Assembly: GCF_003945595.2 (NCBI RefSeq)
Contig: NW_024103707.1
Location: 868,001 to 932,000, forward strand
Length of the DNA stretch: 64,000 bases
Reading direction: 5' to 3'
Origin: Pipra filicauda
Taxonomy: Eukaryota > Chordata > Aves > Passeriformes > Pipridae
Shown here: piece after piece, positions 13,899 to 25,396 of the stretch
Position numbering within the stretch: position 1 is the first letter of the stretch
How the letters are laid out: every line of letters begins with the position of its first letter
The notes under the pieces: model-generated
The model's database searches: none
The model's input: the letters and a program-made list of their open reading frames with translations, nothing else
What the model was told of the DNA's origin: nothing
Made by a program: the position numbers and the translations under genes

Positions 13899-15239
13899 AA
13901 TTCAATCCGTCACAACCTGTCTCTGCACAGCAAGTTCATCAGAGTGCAGAATGAGGGAACAGGGAAGAGTTCCTGGTGGATGCTCAATCCTGAAGGAGGA
14001 AAGAGTGGCAAATCTCCTAGGAGGCGAGCAGCCTCCATGGATAACAACAGCAAGTTTGCCAAGAGCAGAGGCAGAGCTGCCAAGAAAAAAGCAGCCCTTC
14101 AGTCTGGTCAAGAGGGAAATGGTGACAGCCCTGGATCACAATTCTCAAAGTGGCCTGCAAGTCCCAGCTCTCACAGTAATGATGACTTTGATAACTGGAG
14201 TACATTTCGACCTAGAACTAGCTCTAATGCTAGTACAATTAGTGGAAGACTTTCTCCTATTTTGCCAGAGCAAGATGATCTTGGAGATGGGGATGTGCAC
14301 TCTGTGGTATACCCATCATCAGCCACCAAAATGACTTCTACTCTACCCAGCCTTTCAGAGATGAGTAATTCTGAGAACATGGAAAATCTTTTGGATAATC
14401 TTAATCTCTTGTCACCTAATACATCAATGACTGTGTCAACCCAGTCTTCATCTGCTACCCTGATGCAGCAAACACCAGGTTACTCGTTTGCGTCCTCAAC
14501 CACAAGTATAGGCTCAGCAAATCCAGACTACAGGAAATTTACTTATGCTCAAGCTAGCATGAACTCTTTGTCCCAGATTCCTATGCAGACTCTCCAAGAC
14601 AGTAAATCAAGCTATGGATCGATGAGCCAATATAACTATCCTGGACTTTTGAAGGAGTTACTGACTTCCGATTCTCCACCGCACAATGATATCTTGGCAT
14701 CAGTAGACACTGGTGTTTCCCAGGCTGGTGGCAGGGTGCTGGGCCAAAGTGTGCTGATGGTCACTAACTCGGTGATGCCAACTTATGGCAGCCAACCACC
14801 CCACAACAAAATGATGAACCCTAATGCCCGCCCTCACCAAGGACATAACCAGCCAACACCTGCAGTTAATGGCCGTGCCTTGTCACACACAGTGAACACC
14901 ATGTCACACACTTCAGGTCTAAATCGCTTGTCAACAGTGAAGACTTCGTTACAAGTGCCTATGAGTCACCCAATGCAGATGAATGCTATGAATCCATATG
15001 CCCCCGTTAACAGTTGCAACGGCTACGGAAGGGTGGGAATTGTTTCCCTCCACCAGGAGAAGCTTCCCAGTGACTTAGATGACATGTTAATTGAACGGTT
15101 GGATTGTGACATGGAGTCGATTATCCGTAATGACCTTATGGATGGAGAAACATTAGATTTTAACTTTGACAGTGTATTGCCTAACCAAAGTTTTCAGCAC
15201 AGCGTAAAGACAACCACACACAGTTGGGTGTCAGGCTAG
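13899..15239 (+). CDS. FOXO1: FOXO1 exon 2 coding part (C-terminal 446 residues)
   Basis: Encodes the forkhead transcription factor FOXO1, a nuclear effector of insulin/PI3K-AKT signalling that activates stress, metabolic and cell-cycle genes. The exon begins exactly at Asn (phase 0), as in human FOXO1, with the recognition helix [13 protein letters not shown] of the forkhead domain; the rest of that domain is on exon 1, outside the window. Exon residue 46 (RRRAAS, equivalent to human Ser256) and residue 109 (RPRTSS, human Ser319) are AKT sites; casein kinase 1 serines follow. Basic residues 41-64 form the nuclear localisation region. [13 protein letters not shown] fits the nuclear export region. 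LKELL (251-255) is the coactivator/sirtuin contact motif. The acidic C-terminus ([20 protein letters not shown] and onward) is the activation domain. The length is 446 residues against 445 for human residues 211-655. It ends in VSG-stop (TAG 15237-15239). No frameshift or stop is present, so the gene appears intact here. Confidence 0.98.
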   Translation, partial: NSIRHNLSLHSKFIRVQNEGTGKSSWWMLNPEGGKSGKSPRRRAASMDNNSKFAKSRGRAAKKKAALQSGQEGNGDSPGSQFSKWPASPSSHSNDDFDNWSTFRPRTSSNASTISGRLSPILPEQDDLGDGDVHSVVYPSSATKMTSTLPSLSEMSNSENMENLLDNLNLLSPNTSMTVSTQSSSATLMQQTPGYSFASSTTSIGSANPDYRKFTYAQASMNSLSQIPMQTLQDSKSSYGSMSQYNYPGLLKELLTSDSPPHNDILASVDTGVSQAGGRVLGQSVLMVTNSVMPTYGSQPPHNKMMNPNARPHQGHNQPTPAVNGRALSHTVNTMSHTSGLNRLSTVKTSLQVPMSHPMQMNAMNPYAPVNSCNGYGRVGIVSLHQEKLPSDLDDMLIERLDCDMESIIRNDLMDGETLDFNFDSVLPNQSFQHSVKTTTHSWVSG

Positions 15240-15252
15240 GATGTAGTAGGAG
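15240..15252 (+). other. FOXO1: FOXO1 exon 2, first 13 nt of 3'UTR
   Basis: Thirteen nucleotides separate the stop codon from a consensus donor, AG|GTAAGC, at 15252/15253. The short distance keeps the exon junction within the roughly 50-nt limit under which a 3'UTR intron does not normally trigger nonsense-mediated decay. Confidence 0.85.
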
Positions 15253-15639
15253 GTAAGCTGTGCTTTTTCTGATAAATCTGCAAAAGGGCTAAAGGGAAAA
15301 AAGATGTCAAAATGCTTAAAATCTAGGAGGTCTTCTGTGTTGGCATGTGAACTGCCTCTATAACAGTCAGTCACTTTCCAGTCCTTTGTTAGTTTGAAAA
15401 TCAGGTTTCCACTGGTGCGTTATGATTGTTGTGTACCAACTTCTGTTACTTCTTGTGGAGCACTTACGTTTTGTCATTGATATTTTAGACAAAAAACTTG
15501 CTGGTAACTAGCCAGTAATGAATAATTTTTTTTCCCCTGTTTAAGGTATCTTAAATATAGTTTGAGCATATTTTAATAGATTTAATCTTCTAGTGTGAAT
15601 GTTAATTTGTTCTTTTTGTTGTTTTTTCTTTCTTCCTAG
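15253..15639 (+). other. FOXO1: FOXO1 intron 2 (in 3'UTR)
   Basis: 387-bp intron from GTAAGC (15253) to a T-rich tract ending in TTCCTAG (15633-15639). The sequence after the acceptor includes TTGTCTGACAGCAGGAACTG, which matches the human exon 3 as I recall it. Human FOXO1 also has a third, untranslated exon, so both splice sites agree with the known gene structure. Confidence 0.88.
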
Positions 15640-15907
15640 GCTATGGTTAAATTCTCCAGACTTGTCTGACAGCAGGAACTGAGAAAAGCAGTACAAAGAT
15701 GTCCTTCACCTTTCTTTTTAATTTTCTTGACAAAGCTGTGCGCATGCACTGACTTTTTTGGGGGGTCTTTTTTTTTTCTTTTTTCTTCCTTTCGTCAGAG
15801 TTGGCAGCAGAGAGAGTGTTTTCCTGTACAGGATGTTTGCCCAAGGTTTGCAGGTTATGTGCTGCTGTAGATAAGAACTGTGCCATTGGAAATTTTATTA
15901 CTCTGAA

Positions 15908-15915
15908 GTGCCAAA
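15908..15915 (+). promoter_or_regulatory. FOXO1: miR-96 8-mer seed match in FOXO1 3'UTR
   Basis: GTGCCAAA lies in a conserved context (GAAGTGCCAAATTCACTACA). The human FOXO1 3'UTR carries the same motif, and miR-96 is a reported FOXO1 regulator. The seed is seen here; activity is inferred from conservation. Confidence 0.7.
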
Positions 15916-16061
15916 TTCACTACACCATATAATCACAGCAAAGACTCTTACTTACATCATGTCGTGCTTTCGGTTTTGTACAGTGTGATCTATAGAAGAA
16001 GAATTGTTTTCTAAGACTATCTGTTTTGGTCCAAGAAAAATTTATAAACTTTTGTAAGAAT

Positions 16062-16068
16062 ACTGTGA
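16062..16068 (+). promoter_or_regulatory. FOXO1: miR-27 seed match in FOXO1 3'UTR
   Basis: ACTGTGA lies in AATACTGTGATGATCTCATG, which aligns with the human sequence around the miR-27 site. miR-27a is reported to target FOXO1. Confidence 0.6.
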
Positions 16069-16436
16069 TGATCTCATGCCCTAAGTGAGTTTAACCTTTG
16101 TTGATGTTACCTGTGTTTGGATGAATTGAGATAACTGTGGACTTGCCTTGCAGCAGTATGAGCTACATTATTTTACTCAAAATTGCCACACATTTCATAT
16201 GGGAATAGAATAGCCTGTTAAATATGATCCTACTAAACTCATTGACTTTTCAAGGCAAACAGTAGGTTAAATGCCATTTGGTAAGTTATCTGTATTCGTG
16301 TAAATTTATGCAAGAATATATTTCATTGTCAGACTAATGACTTTATTGTTGGGCTTAAGATAATTTTTGGAATACTTTCCAAGCTATTTTTCTTATAATT
16401 AAAATCTACTTTTGTTACATAGGCAACTTAAAAAAA

Positions 16437-16442
16437 AATAAA
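16437..16442 (+). terminator. FOXO1: Proximal poly(A) signal candidate
   Basis: AATAAA follows an A-run. It is a weaker candidate than the signal at 16542 because no clear GU-rich element follows closely. Confidence 0.35.
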
Positions 16443-16541
16443 TCTGAGATCTGGCAGCATTCATAACCTCTCAATTTTGTACAGTATTTTAACTGGATTA
16501 AGTACATGTTTTTATAAATTTCCATAGCACTTGGGAGTGCT

Positions 16542-16547
16542 AATAAA
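16542..16547 (+). terminator. FOXO1: Proximal poly(A) signal, good context
   Basis: AATAAA is followed about 50-70 nt later by a T-rich then GT-rich element (TTTTTTTTGTTGTGTGATGT near 16600), the usual downstream element. Use would give a 3'UTR of about 0.95 kb after splicing. Confidence 0.5.
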
Positions 16548-16852
16548 GAAAAGGCTTAATAAGGATCTTGAATACAAAACATTTCTGTTTTGACATCCCT
16601 TTTTTTTGTTGTGTGATGTATAAATATAGACAACTTTATGTTTAGAAAGTATTTAATCAGTTTTATATATGCAGTTTTAGAAATGTCATCTGCTTTTATT
16701 ATCATTTTCACTCTGACTACCACAAAGTGTTAAGTATTCATTGTTAAGATGCTTGTACAATGCTTCACATTTATATTTATTTCATGGAGGTCTCATAATG
16801 TTTGTGCACTCAAGAGCAGGACCTTTTTGTGGAAAATTCATAATTGTAGTAA

Positions 16853-16858
16853 AATAAA
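16853..16858 (+). terminator. FOXO1: Proximal poly(A) signal candidate
   Basis: AATAAA with GT-rich sequence 40-60 nt downstream (TTTTGGGGTTCATCAGTGTT). It is another possible alternative end of the FOXO1 message. Confidence 0.4.
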
Positions 16859-17765
16859 CAAAAAAATTGTCATTTGTCATAATTAGCACTAGTTTTGGGG
16901 TTCATCAGTGTTTCTGTTGTAAAGTAGTACATTTGAAGAGGAAAGAATGCTACCTTTGAGTGGGAGGCTAAAATTTCCGTGACACCTTATTGCAAGACAA
17001 AACATTATGTTGTCTTTTTTTTTTTTTTTTTAAATAAGAAAGATAAAGTAAGTGGCAAATTTATACAAATGCATGAACTTTAGGGTAGGGGAAAGCATTA
17101 ATGAGAGAGATCTTGTTTCTGTGGAAAAACTTGCTCTTGTTGGAGTAGACACACTGACAGCTACCAGAGCATTTTCAGGAGTGGGTCTTGGAATACATGA
17201 CTTCTGATTTTTTGTAATTGCACGATGCAGTTTTTATGGATGTGTGGATAACAGGCCTCACCTGTCTTTTCACTGGTTGCTACACAACATTTGTGTTATA
17301 GAAATCCCTGGAGCTTTTTTATGCACTGACAGGATGAACAGCTTTCGTGCTAGGGCTGGCTTTTATGAAGGGGAGAATCAAGTATTTTTACACTGAATTT
17401 TCTTTTGTCTAAATGGCTCATAACTGGAAAACGTTCTAATTGAAATTTATCTTCCCTGTAGTGATGGTGTATGGTGCAGAAAGAAACAGGATGTGCCAAG
17501 TAAATGAAGTTTAGTAACAAGCTATATATTTAATGATCCTGTTATGAGTTTCCTAGGGCTCTGCAATGTATTTATTGATGTGCTAGCATTTAGCTCCCTG
17601 CTGGGCTTAAATCACTACTAATTACAGCTGGTCCTACTTTTTTAGATATACTGTTATGGTTGTCAGCAGTTCCAGAGGCTGATGTTAAGCTGTCTTGTGA
17701 TACAGGATCTCCCCCAGCGTGAAATCAGTCTTTGAACTTGCTTTGAGCAAAATCAAATGTTCTTA

Positions 17766-17773
17766 GTGCCAAA
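17766..17773 (+). promoter_or_regulatory. FOXO1: Second miR-96 seed match
   Basis: GTGCCAAA again, 1.86 kb downstream of the first match, in a less conserved part of the 3'UTR. It would be lost if a proximal poly(A) site is used. Confidence 0.4.
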
Positions 17774-18362
17774 GCCTCAGTGAAGCCACCTGCTTTTACA
17801 GGCAAATATCTCTAGTAGGATCTTTGCTATCAAATTCATTATCTCTGAAATGTGATAGTAAGTACTGGCAGTGGAGCAAGTAAAAGTCTCACATATAGGT
17901 TTCTGAAGATCCTTCTTTCTGCTGCGTGTGCAAAAATGTTTGCTCCCAAATAGGCACTGATACACATAGGCCAAAGTAGTCGTAAAATTCACATCTGCAT
18001 GCAAAGCAAGCAGTACTCTATGGGGATGGAGCTGAACATGCTACATTTAACAATATACCTCCTTTTTATTATTAACTGCTACTGTATAACTTCCTGTAAA
18101 CATATATTTTATTCATTTCCTTTTATAACTATGAATAACATAAATGTAGCCGTTCCTTAATTACAACAGTCTGTAGGAAGCCCTTTTAATTATTGTGAGA
18201 AAACAGTTGTAGGTAATCAGAGGTTTGGATGTGTGATCAATTTTTTTTTTTTTTTTTGGTGGTGCCATTCTATTATTTTGCAATTGTAATTCTGGAATAC
18301 TGTGAAGTTTGGTGAAGGAGCATGTTGTCTGCCTTGAAAACAAACATTATGTGACCTCTAGT

Positions 18363-18368
18363 AATAAA
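18363..18368 (+). terminator. FOXO1: Poly(A) signal candidate
   Basis: AATAAA within the 3'UTR, followed by CCTTTTTCAG. No strong GU-rich element is evident. Conserved 3'UTR sequence continues downstream, so it is not the only end. Confidence 0.3.
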
Positions 18369-18867
18369 TCCTTTTTCAGTAAAATTACCAAGTTTCTGGA
18401 GTAATTGTCAGAATTGTTGTAAATGATTGATTTGTGAATTGTGCAGATGATCTTACCTATGCAGCCTTGTTTTTGACTTTTCTCTGGTTTGTACTGTTAT
18501 TAAAAGTTTATTGTATTATAGAGCTGTTCAGATATTTTAAATATAAAGATGTATGGTTTCCATAATATAGCTATATGATATATGTTTAGGTAGTAGATGC
18601 ATTAATTGGAAAGCTCTGCTTTGATAAACTGACAGTTTGCCTACACTTATAAGCAAAAATCGTATTGCTTATTATTGGCTTAAATCAACAGAGCATCCCT
18701 GAGAAGTTAAAATTGGACCAATTATAAAACAGTATAAAATTTGCACTTGTTAAACCACTGGATGTATGTTAGTACTTTTTTATTTTTTTACTGATTTGAA
18801 ATTCCTATTTTCATTATGAAATTGCTAGAATTCTTAATTTATGACTGATTTTAAATAAGGTATTCTC

Positions 18868-18887
18868 ATTATTATTATTATTATTAT
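18868..18887. repeat. (ATT)n microsatellite in 3'UTR
   Basis: Six or more ATT units near the distal end of the FOXO1 3'UTR. Confidence 0.9.
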
Positions 18888-19186
18888 GGTAATCATAATG
18901 TAAGATGCAGCATGGTTTATGCAAGCAAAAAGCAAATTATTCGACATTAAAACTGGCCTCTTTTTTGAAGGTGTTCCACAAACCAGCAATATTATGAAAG
19001 ATTGGCATGTACATACTGCTAGTTCTATTTGTGAGTGGTGTGACAGCTCTTCAACGCTTCACTGCTCTGACTTAGTCACATTGCAAAATTAAAATTCATA
19101 TGTGGATATTTTCAGAAAAAGTGCCTGATGTACTTCTACAGACACATGAGAACAATCCCTGACAATTTGTTGTATAAAGCCATAAA

Positions 19187-19194
19187 TGTATATA
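19187..19194 (+). promoter_or_regulatory. FOXO1: Pumilio-type motif, distal 3'UTR
   Basis: TGTATATA fits the Pumilio consensus TGTANATA. The human equivalent position reads TGTACATA, also a consensus match, so the motif is kept despite a base change. Just upstream, TATAAA (19173-19178) and a following T/GT-rich stretch (GGTTTTGTGTCCTTTCTTG) could serve as a weak distal poly(A) signal. Confidence 0.5.
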
Positions 19195-19300
19195 AATTAT
19201 GTTTAAAAGGTTTTGTGTCCTTTCTTGTATACAGAGAATGAGATTTGTACCAGTATTCTACTTGTGATTAGTAATCCTTCTACTCAGACTTTGTTGTAAT

Positions 19301-21539
19301 CACTTTCCTTACCATGTAATCTTTTTAATGATGATGATCCCATTTGGACAATCCTGATGGCATTAGCAATTTTATACAGAAAAATACCTCATGGTACCAA
19401 GTTTTGCCTGGTGAGATGATAACATATTAATGAGCAAACACTAACTGCAGAATAGTTAACAAATTTTCCATTACTTGGTATAAAGGAATTTTTCTCTTTT
19501 GGCATTGCTTCTGGAACTGGAACCGTAGCAGGTACAGGAACCTAACAGGGCTGTGTTACCAGTGTTCTATCACAACCTAGTGTGCTAAAAGTAACTTGTT
19601 TACAAGTCTTTGAGACTAAACGCAAGAAGAATCCATGCCTAACTCCTAGGGCTCTTGAGATCTTTGTGTGGAGATGTGTCATTTGTTACTGGAAGCTGCA
19701 TTAGGTGGCATCAGACCATATTACCAATGCTTCAACAAACGTAGTTCAGAGAAAATTACAAAAAAGTCCTGAAATCCTTTCAGAATGGGTATTTGTAAGT
19801 ATAAGCTCTTAATAAAATTGCTATGACATGAGATGGTAATTAGTGTATCAGAATGTTATGTAATACATTATTAAAGAAGAAAAAAAAGGGATGCTAACAT
19901 CCATCAAACCACAGGAAAGAATTAGGCTTTGAGTGCAAATTATATGTTAGAACCTAATGCTATTAAATGCGGGAGAGAGTCAGCTCTGGAGCGAGATTTT
20001 TCTCTTCCCTCTACTCCCCCTGTTAAAGCAAGGCAGTCCACAAAGCCCTCTTGACCCTCTTTGCCCTGGTTTTCACCTCTTGCCTTCCTCTGCCCCTCCT
20101 GAAGTATGTACCTTTTCTCAGAGTATGTGTTTTCTTTGTCAAACATTTGCGATACATAGGCCAACTTGCACGGTGCCGCTCCTTTGGCAGCCATGCTTTA
20201 TGCTGTGGCAGTGGGAGCACTGCTGATGTGAGTAGAGAGAGCAGGAATGTCTAATTTTTCTATTTTTTTTTTTTTAATTTAGATTGTATTTCAAAACAGA
20301 GCTGGAAGAAAGGATGAGAGGCTGCCAAAACAGACAGCCAATAACACCCACGCCACAGTTGTCTTGTGAGGCCCAGATTCCTGCTTGCCTGCAGGTGGGG
20401 AGGGAGAGTGGTGGCAGAAAGCAGGCTTTAAGTGAATTGCTGGCAAAAAAAGCCAGTTTGATCTTAAAGTGAGCAGAGATAGACCTAAAGAGCATGAAAG
20501 AACGCATTGCACATAAAAATAGAAATTTTTAAAGATAGCTAAAAAAATAATTTCTACTTGTACTTTGCAGTTCCATCTTTATTTTAGCTTCACCCTTCTT
20601 TCTTCAACGCACATTTTGGAAGTGTTTTTTCATGTTAGGGGAAGCTGAGGATATCTTTCCTGACATTTTGAAAAGGCTGACTTCTGGAATGAGAGGGTTG
20701 TAACATCTAAAGAGACTCTATTTGGGCGTTCGTGAAGCTGTTGTTGGAAAGGATGCACATTTAATTGGTACATGACTAGTTACTGCTGCCAGGAGAGATA
20801 GTCAAAGCTTGTCTCTTGGGAAGGGACTGGCTAGCAATTTATGCCAATCTGGCAACAAGGGATTTGACTTTGCTGATCAAGCATGGAAACCTCAAAGCAT
20901 ACTTGTGCTCTGAGTGAGTTCTACGTCATGGTAATAAATATGTTTTTGTGCAGAAACATCAACTATTATGTCATGCCAATTGATAATCCAATTAAAACTA
21001 CAAATGACATTAAATCTTGCAGCCATTTATTGTGCAGCTGGTGTGCAAAGATGTGGTTTGTGAAGATCCTTAGAAGGAATAACTTGCTGTGATCAGAGCT
21101 GGGGTCATGCCCACTGCTGGATTGCATGCAAATCTCTGTTTGTTACCTGGTGATGTTTTGCTTTGGGTAATGTTCTGGCATGTGCCAATATGATAGCTAA
21201 AATGAGGAGGCAGGGACAGCGCCCCATCTTATTTTATATTTTTCTACTTGCTGTTGGACCCTGGGGCATTCAGAAATTTTGCATGTATTTTTTGCAAGTA
21301 AACTTTTTGTGTGGGTGTTTATCACTGAGGTGATGGGAAAATGGATGAGGGCTTCGGGCAGTACAACTGGAGGAGCATTAGAGGAAGCTTCTGATGGGTA
21401 TAATAGGGCTGTAGAGTGAAGAAGCAGACAAAGAGTTTGTTCATAACTTGGAACCTCAACATTTTACATCCTTCCTTTCTGCTCCTCTACAGTTGCTCAT
21501 GCCACCCTTAAATGAAGAGGTCTTTCCATGCGAGATGAG
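19301..21539. other. Intergenic, start of gene desert
   Basis: No exon recognised. A canonical AATAAA at 19811-19816 may be a far-distal FOXO1 poly(A) signal. Around 19960-20480 the base composition is higher in GC and several short frames overlap on both strands, none with a recognisable domain. A T-run lies at about 20262-20275. Confidence 0.6.
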
Positions 21540-21836
21540 TGAATGTTGACCTCTTCTCCTAAGTAACAAGAAGAAAGAGGAAATGGCCTCAAGTTGCCCC
21601 AGGGAAGGCTTAGATTGGTTATTAGGAAAAATTTCTTCACTAAACGGGTTGACAAGCATTGGAACAGGCTGTCCAGGGAAGTGGTTGAGTCATCATCCTG
21701 GGAAGTATTTAAAAGTTGTGTAGATGAGTCACTCAGGGACACAGTTTAGTGGTGGACTTTGCAATGCTGGGTTAATGGTTGGGCTTGATGGTCTTAAAGG
21801 TCTTTTCCAACCTAAATTAGTCTGTGATTCTATGGT
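21540..21836 (+). mobile_element. CR1 LINE 3' fragment
   Basis: Plus-strand CR1 copy ending in the typical avian tail: AAAGGTCTTTTCCAACCTAA, then GTGATTCTATGG. The end of the reverse transcriptase ORF is recognisable upstream (GATTGGTTATTAGGAAAAAT, equivalent to the conserved R-x-D-I-R-K-K-F-F segment). It is truncated at its 5' end and substituted throughout, so inactive. Confidence 0.92.
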
Positions 21837-23689
21837 TACATTTCCTTCTCAGTACCCTAGAGGGACACTACCTGAGCAGGCAACTACCCAGACCTTGCGC
21901 AAGAGTTTTAGAATTTTTTCAGAGAATTGTGTTTGGCAGGAATGTCTAAATTGTTTCTGAAATATTCAATCAACTTCAATCAAGTGAGAAGAGCTAATGG
22001 AAAAGCCCATTATAGAAACGTATATGCATTGGAAAGGGGGAACGTGTGAGAGATTCTGGGATGACAATGCACATTAAGTGGTTGCTTCGAAGGCCGAAGA
22101 ACCTCTCGGGGGTAAGGGCTAAAGCAGCAAATAAAAGAGCTTCCTTTCTGTTGGATTTTGAAGTGTCCAGTAACAGCCACAGATGCCACAAAATCCTGGC
22201 CTGAATTGTTGCTTGAGTGTTTTTGACCAGGTGAAAACAAGCGATGAGCTGTGAAACCCTGTGAGAACTGGAATCTCATTTCAGGAGTCCAAATAAGTTA
22301 CCACTTCCTGCTCCTCCCTCTCTTCTTCCTGCACCCCACCAATTTACAGCACTTGAGAGGAGTGTTCCTGTTTGGGTTTTGTATTTTCTTTTTAAAATGT
22401 CTTTCCACTCTGCTCAGAAGAGTTGGACTAGGCAAGGCCCTGTGCCCTCCTTTTATCTCCAATGCCAATGGCTGAGCTGTGCTAGGGAGTTCTTTGCCTC
22501 TTCCTTCCTCAGCCCATACAACAGATCTCTCAATTTAACACCCAAATGAGCCCCAAAGCCAAAGTTGATTCACTCAGTGGATAACACCAGGAGCCCTTTG
22601 AGGTGGGAAGTTTTGTCTGCTGTGACTCTTCTGCTGGGAGGCTTCTGAATTGAAAATAGCCTGGGATGACAGGGCAGGCCCTGGGAAAGGGACTTGTCTT
22701 GGAGCCATTCAGTTGTTCCACTACTGACCCTGTCTCACCCAGCCTCAGTGTCCTTTAACTCTCACACCCTTGTTGATCTTCAAAGCAAGGCTTTCTGAAG
22801 AGGGCTTTCTGAGTAGGGTTTCCACGTCCTGTTCTGCCACGGGCAAACACTGCTAGTATAAGCACATCTGTCTGGAAGTTTATTTTCAGCAAAAAATAGG
22901 AAGTATGGTCCTCTTGCCTACGGACTCTTTGAGCAGCTGGTTGTCCTCATCTCAGTGGTCCTGGTGTGGTAGGTACAGAATGCCAAGAGCCTGCTGGTGA
23001 CTGAGAGGAACACCAGGCAGATGGGGCTACTATTTACTCCAAAAATGACATTGAATAATAATATAATGATATTGGATATGCTAGACTCCAACATAACTAC
23101 TGGGTGATCTGTTACTTAAATAGGACTTCATACCAGATAAATTAAGTTAGAGAAATGGTGATGATGGTCTTCGAAAGGGGAACTAGCACAATCGTAGGAA
23201 CTGTGCTTGACTTCCAAGTGGGGTAACTTCAAAGAACATGTGACACAGACTCAGTAGCTGTGTGGAGTGACGGGGGGAAAATGGCAGCCATGTTCCTGCT
23301 GGAGGAAGCTGTGCTTCACAAATGTGCCTAAGTCAGCAAGCATGGGAACATGAGTGATCAGTGTGACCTGTTTGGATTTTCAGTTGCTTCAGAATTTTCC
23401 TCATTTAAGTTCCTCAGACAACTGGGATATAATGGAAGTCCTCAGTGCCTACCCTGATTTAAAGGGTTGATCATCCAAATGTGAGTAATACTTGGCTTTT
23501 CCATGCTAGGGAACCTTGCCTTTCCTCAAGGACCTGTGTTGTTCAATGAGTTTGAATAGTCAGCAAAAGCAGTTGATAACCTAAATCACTGAGGGCACAG
23601 CTATGCAGAACAGTGAAATGTCAGGATGTGCCAAGAGCTGCGGAAGGGTTTCAGCATGTTTTGTGATACGTTGATAAACCAGCATATAT
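21837..23689. other. Intergenic, no gene seen
   Basis: No exon or clear element. Pyrimidine-rich around 22290-22330. The last few hundred bases may hold a further degraded 5' part of the ancient CR1 that becomes recognisable from about 23690, but I could not align it. Confidence 0.5.
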
Positions 23690-24380
23690 GATTAAGTGTT
23701 GAAAAATGTGGAAAAATGCACAGGGGAGGAGGGAAGAGTGAACTCTGGATGAGGTGTTACCACCATGAGAAAGATCTTGGAGTCATTGAAAGTATTTCTT
23801 CTAGATCTCAGCTCACAATTAGCTGTGGACAAAAAAACCCACAGTAGAAATAATAGTAGGACTAGCAGAGTTCATAGCAGAGACTAAATAGGAGAAAGGA
23901 TGAGGGAGGGTAGGTATAGATGAGTAAAGTGATAGGGGTTTGTAAAACTGGATGCTGTGGAGAAGGTGAATAGGAAGTGATTAATCAGTATTTCTTGTGA
24001 CACAATTGGGGGCACCCAATGAAATGATCAGGCAGCAGGTTTAAAACAAACAAAAGGAAGTGCTTCTTCACATAGTACATAATTAAAATTTGGAACTCGT
24101 TGCCATGGGATGTAGTGAAGGCCAAAAGTATAAATGGATTAAAAAAAAATTATAAAAATTAATACAAGATATGTCCATCCAATTAAATACAGTGGTCCAA
24201 ATGCGGCCCATAGCTCAGGAAGTCTGGAAGCTTGGAGCATATACCAGGGAAGGGATTACTCAGTTTGTGGCCGGTCCCTTGTGCTCTTTTCTCCTATGCA
24301 TCCTCTGCTGGCCACTATCAGTGACTGGACATTGTTGTAGGCGGACCTTTTGATCTGATCTTACAAGAGTTGTCTTCAGA
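23690..24380 (+). mobile_element. Ancient CR1 LINE fossil
   Basis: Plus-strand relic of the older, reptile-type CR1 lineage. Recognisable segments in order: GAGAAAGATCTTGGAGTCAT (about 23766), CACCCAATGAAATGATCAGGCAGCAGGTTTAAAACAAACAAAAGG region (about 24010-24060), TTTGGAACTCGTTGCCATGG (about 24090), and the distinctive 3'UTR with GGCCACTATCAGTGACTGGA and a GGACCTTTTGATCTGATCTT ending (about 24310-24365). High divergence and internal deletions indicate great age. There is no open reading frame. Confidence 0.85.
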
Positions 24381-24819
24381 GTCTTAGTTATGCTGGGAAT
24401 AGGTACAATCAGAAACAGTTGCCTAACACCCATCCATGAAGAGGTTCAAACATCCACGTGTCCCTTTCCAATTCTCTGTAAGTGATCATGGATATTGTGT
24501 TGGGAGTCTTACTGGATACCTTTCACTGGGAGGCATCAACTGGAATTATGTTCTCACCATAATAAATTACGATGTAACAAATGCAAAATTGCCGGTTAGA
24601 TTTTTTTAAGCTTTTAGGGCAGAAAAAAATGCACAGAAATACGTCAGAGGAAGACAGAGCATGGAGAAACAAAATCTCTGTTCATCCCAAGCAGCTCTTC
24701 TGTAGCAGCTATATGGAAGCTGTGCTCAGGGCAAGGATAAGACAGTGTGTTAGAAATCCCATGCCTCCTCCCACACCCATGACTAAAGCACTGCTTTTTT
24801 TTTTAATTTTGTTGGCTGA

Positions 24820-24824
24820 TAAGG
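24820..24824. repeat. Target-site duplication, left copy
   Basis: TAAGG immediately left of the LTR; the identical right copy is at 25397-25401. Confidence 0.85.
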
Positions 24825-25396
24825 TGTCTTAGTTTTGGTTTGGCTCCCCGCCAAGTCCCCAGGACCCAGCGAAAAGCCTCCTTCCCCCTGCCCCTTCTCC
24901 GGCAAAGAGCAAGAGGAAAAAAGCTATGAAAAACCTGAAATAGCAGAACTATAGCAAAATATATATATTTACATATATCACAGTTATATACAGTTACAAT
25001 ACTATGTACATATAAAAAGAGAACTCCAAACACCCCTCAAAGGGAAAGGGAACAAGGGACAAAAACAAAAAAAAAACCAAAACAGGGATACACAATCAAT
25101 AAAGAACTAGCAAAAGAAAATCTTAATACTCCCCTTGAGAAAACAGAATCATGCCAAATGCCCCTGCCACCCTCCACCTCCTGGATCAGCAGAAACAACA
25201 GGCCCTGCAGATGAGCAAGACCAGCCACAGAGACCTGCCGTTCTCGAGTCCACCGGAAAATAAGAGGGGAGAACCTCCCCTTTCTTTCTTATTTATACCC
25301 TTACTTACATAAAAAATAGGAGGGAATACCAAGACAGAGGCACTTCCTTGGTTTCGAGCTGGTCACCAAGGAAGGCCTAGAAACCAGACCATTACA
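24825..25396 (-). mobile_element. Solo LTR, ERVL-like, minus orientation
   Basis: A 572-bp segment, starting TGTCTTAG and ending CCATTACA on the plus strand, so it has TG...CA ends. It is flanked by identical 5-bp copies of TAAGG. A 5-bp duplication is usual for ERVL-class elements. On the minus strand it carries a TATA box (TATAAAT, 25292-25298) beside a GGGGAG...CTCCCC hairpin. No internal retroviral region or second LTR is present, so it is a solo LTR left by recombination between two LTRs. The perfect duplication suggests a fairly recent insertion. Class is inferred from the duplication length and general look. Confidence 0.85.

Larger units (their letters stand above)
15640..19300 (+). 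other. FOXO1: FOXO1 exon 3, 3'UTR
   Basis: Long untranslated exon. Two blocks closely match the human 3'UTR from memory: about 15800-15950 (including TACAGGATGTTTGCCCAA and GGTTATGTGCTGCTGTAGAT) and about 18440-18640 (including CTCTGGTTTGTACTGTTATT). The block at 19170-19215 (GCCATAAATGTATATAAATT) corresponds to the last few hundred bases of the human message. The 3' limit is uncertain: cleavage could fall near 19.2-19.3 kb, or at a canonical signal at 19811. Long T-runs (17017-17033, 18241-18258) and an (ATT)n tract occur in less conserved parts. Open frames inside are chance. Confidence 0.8.

Noticed and set aside
14171..14380. Minus-strand frames within FOXO1 exon 2
   Set aside because: Antisense shadows of the conserved coding exon; no independent evidence.
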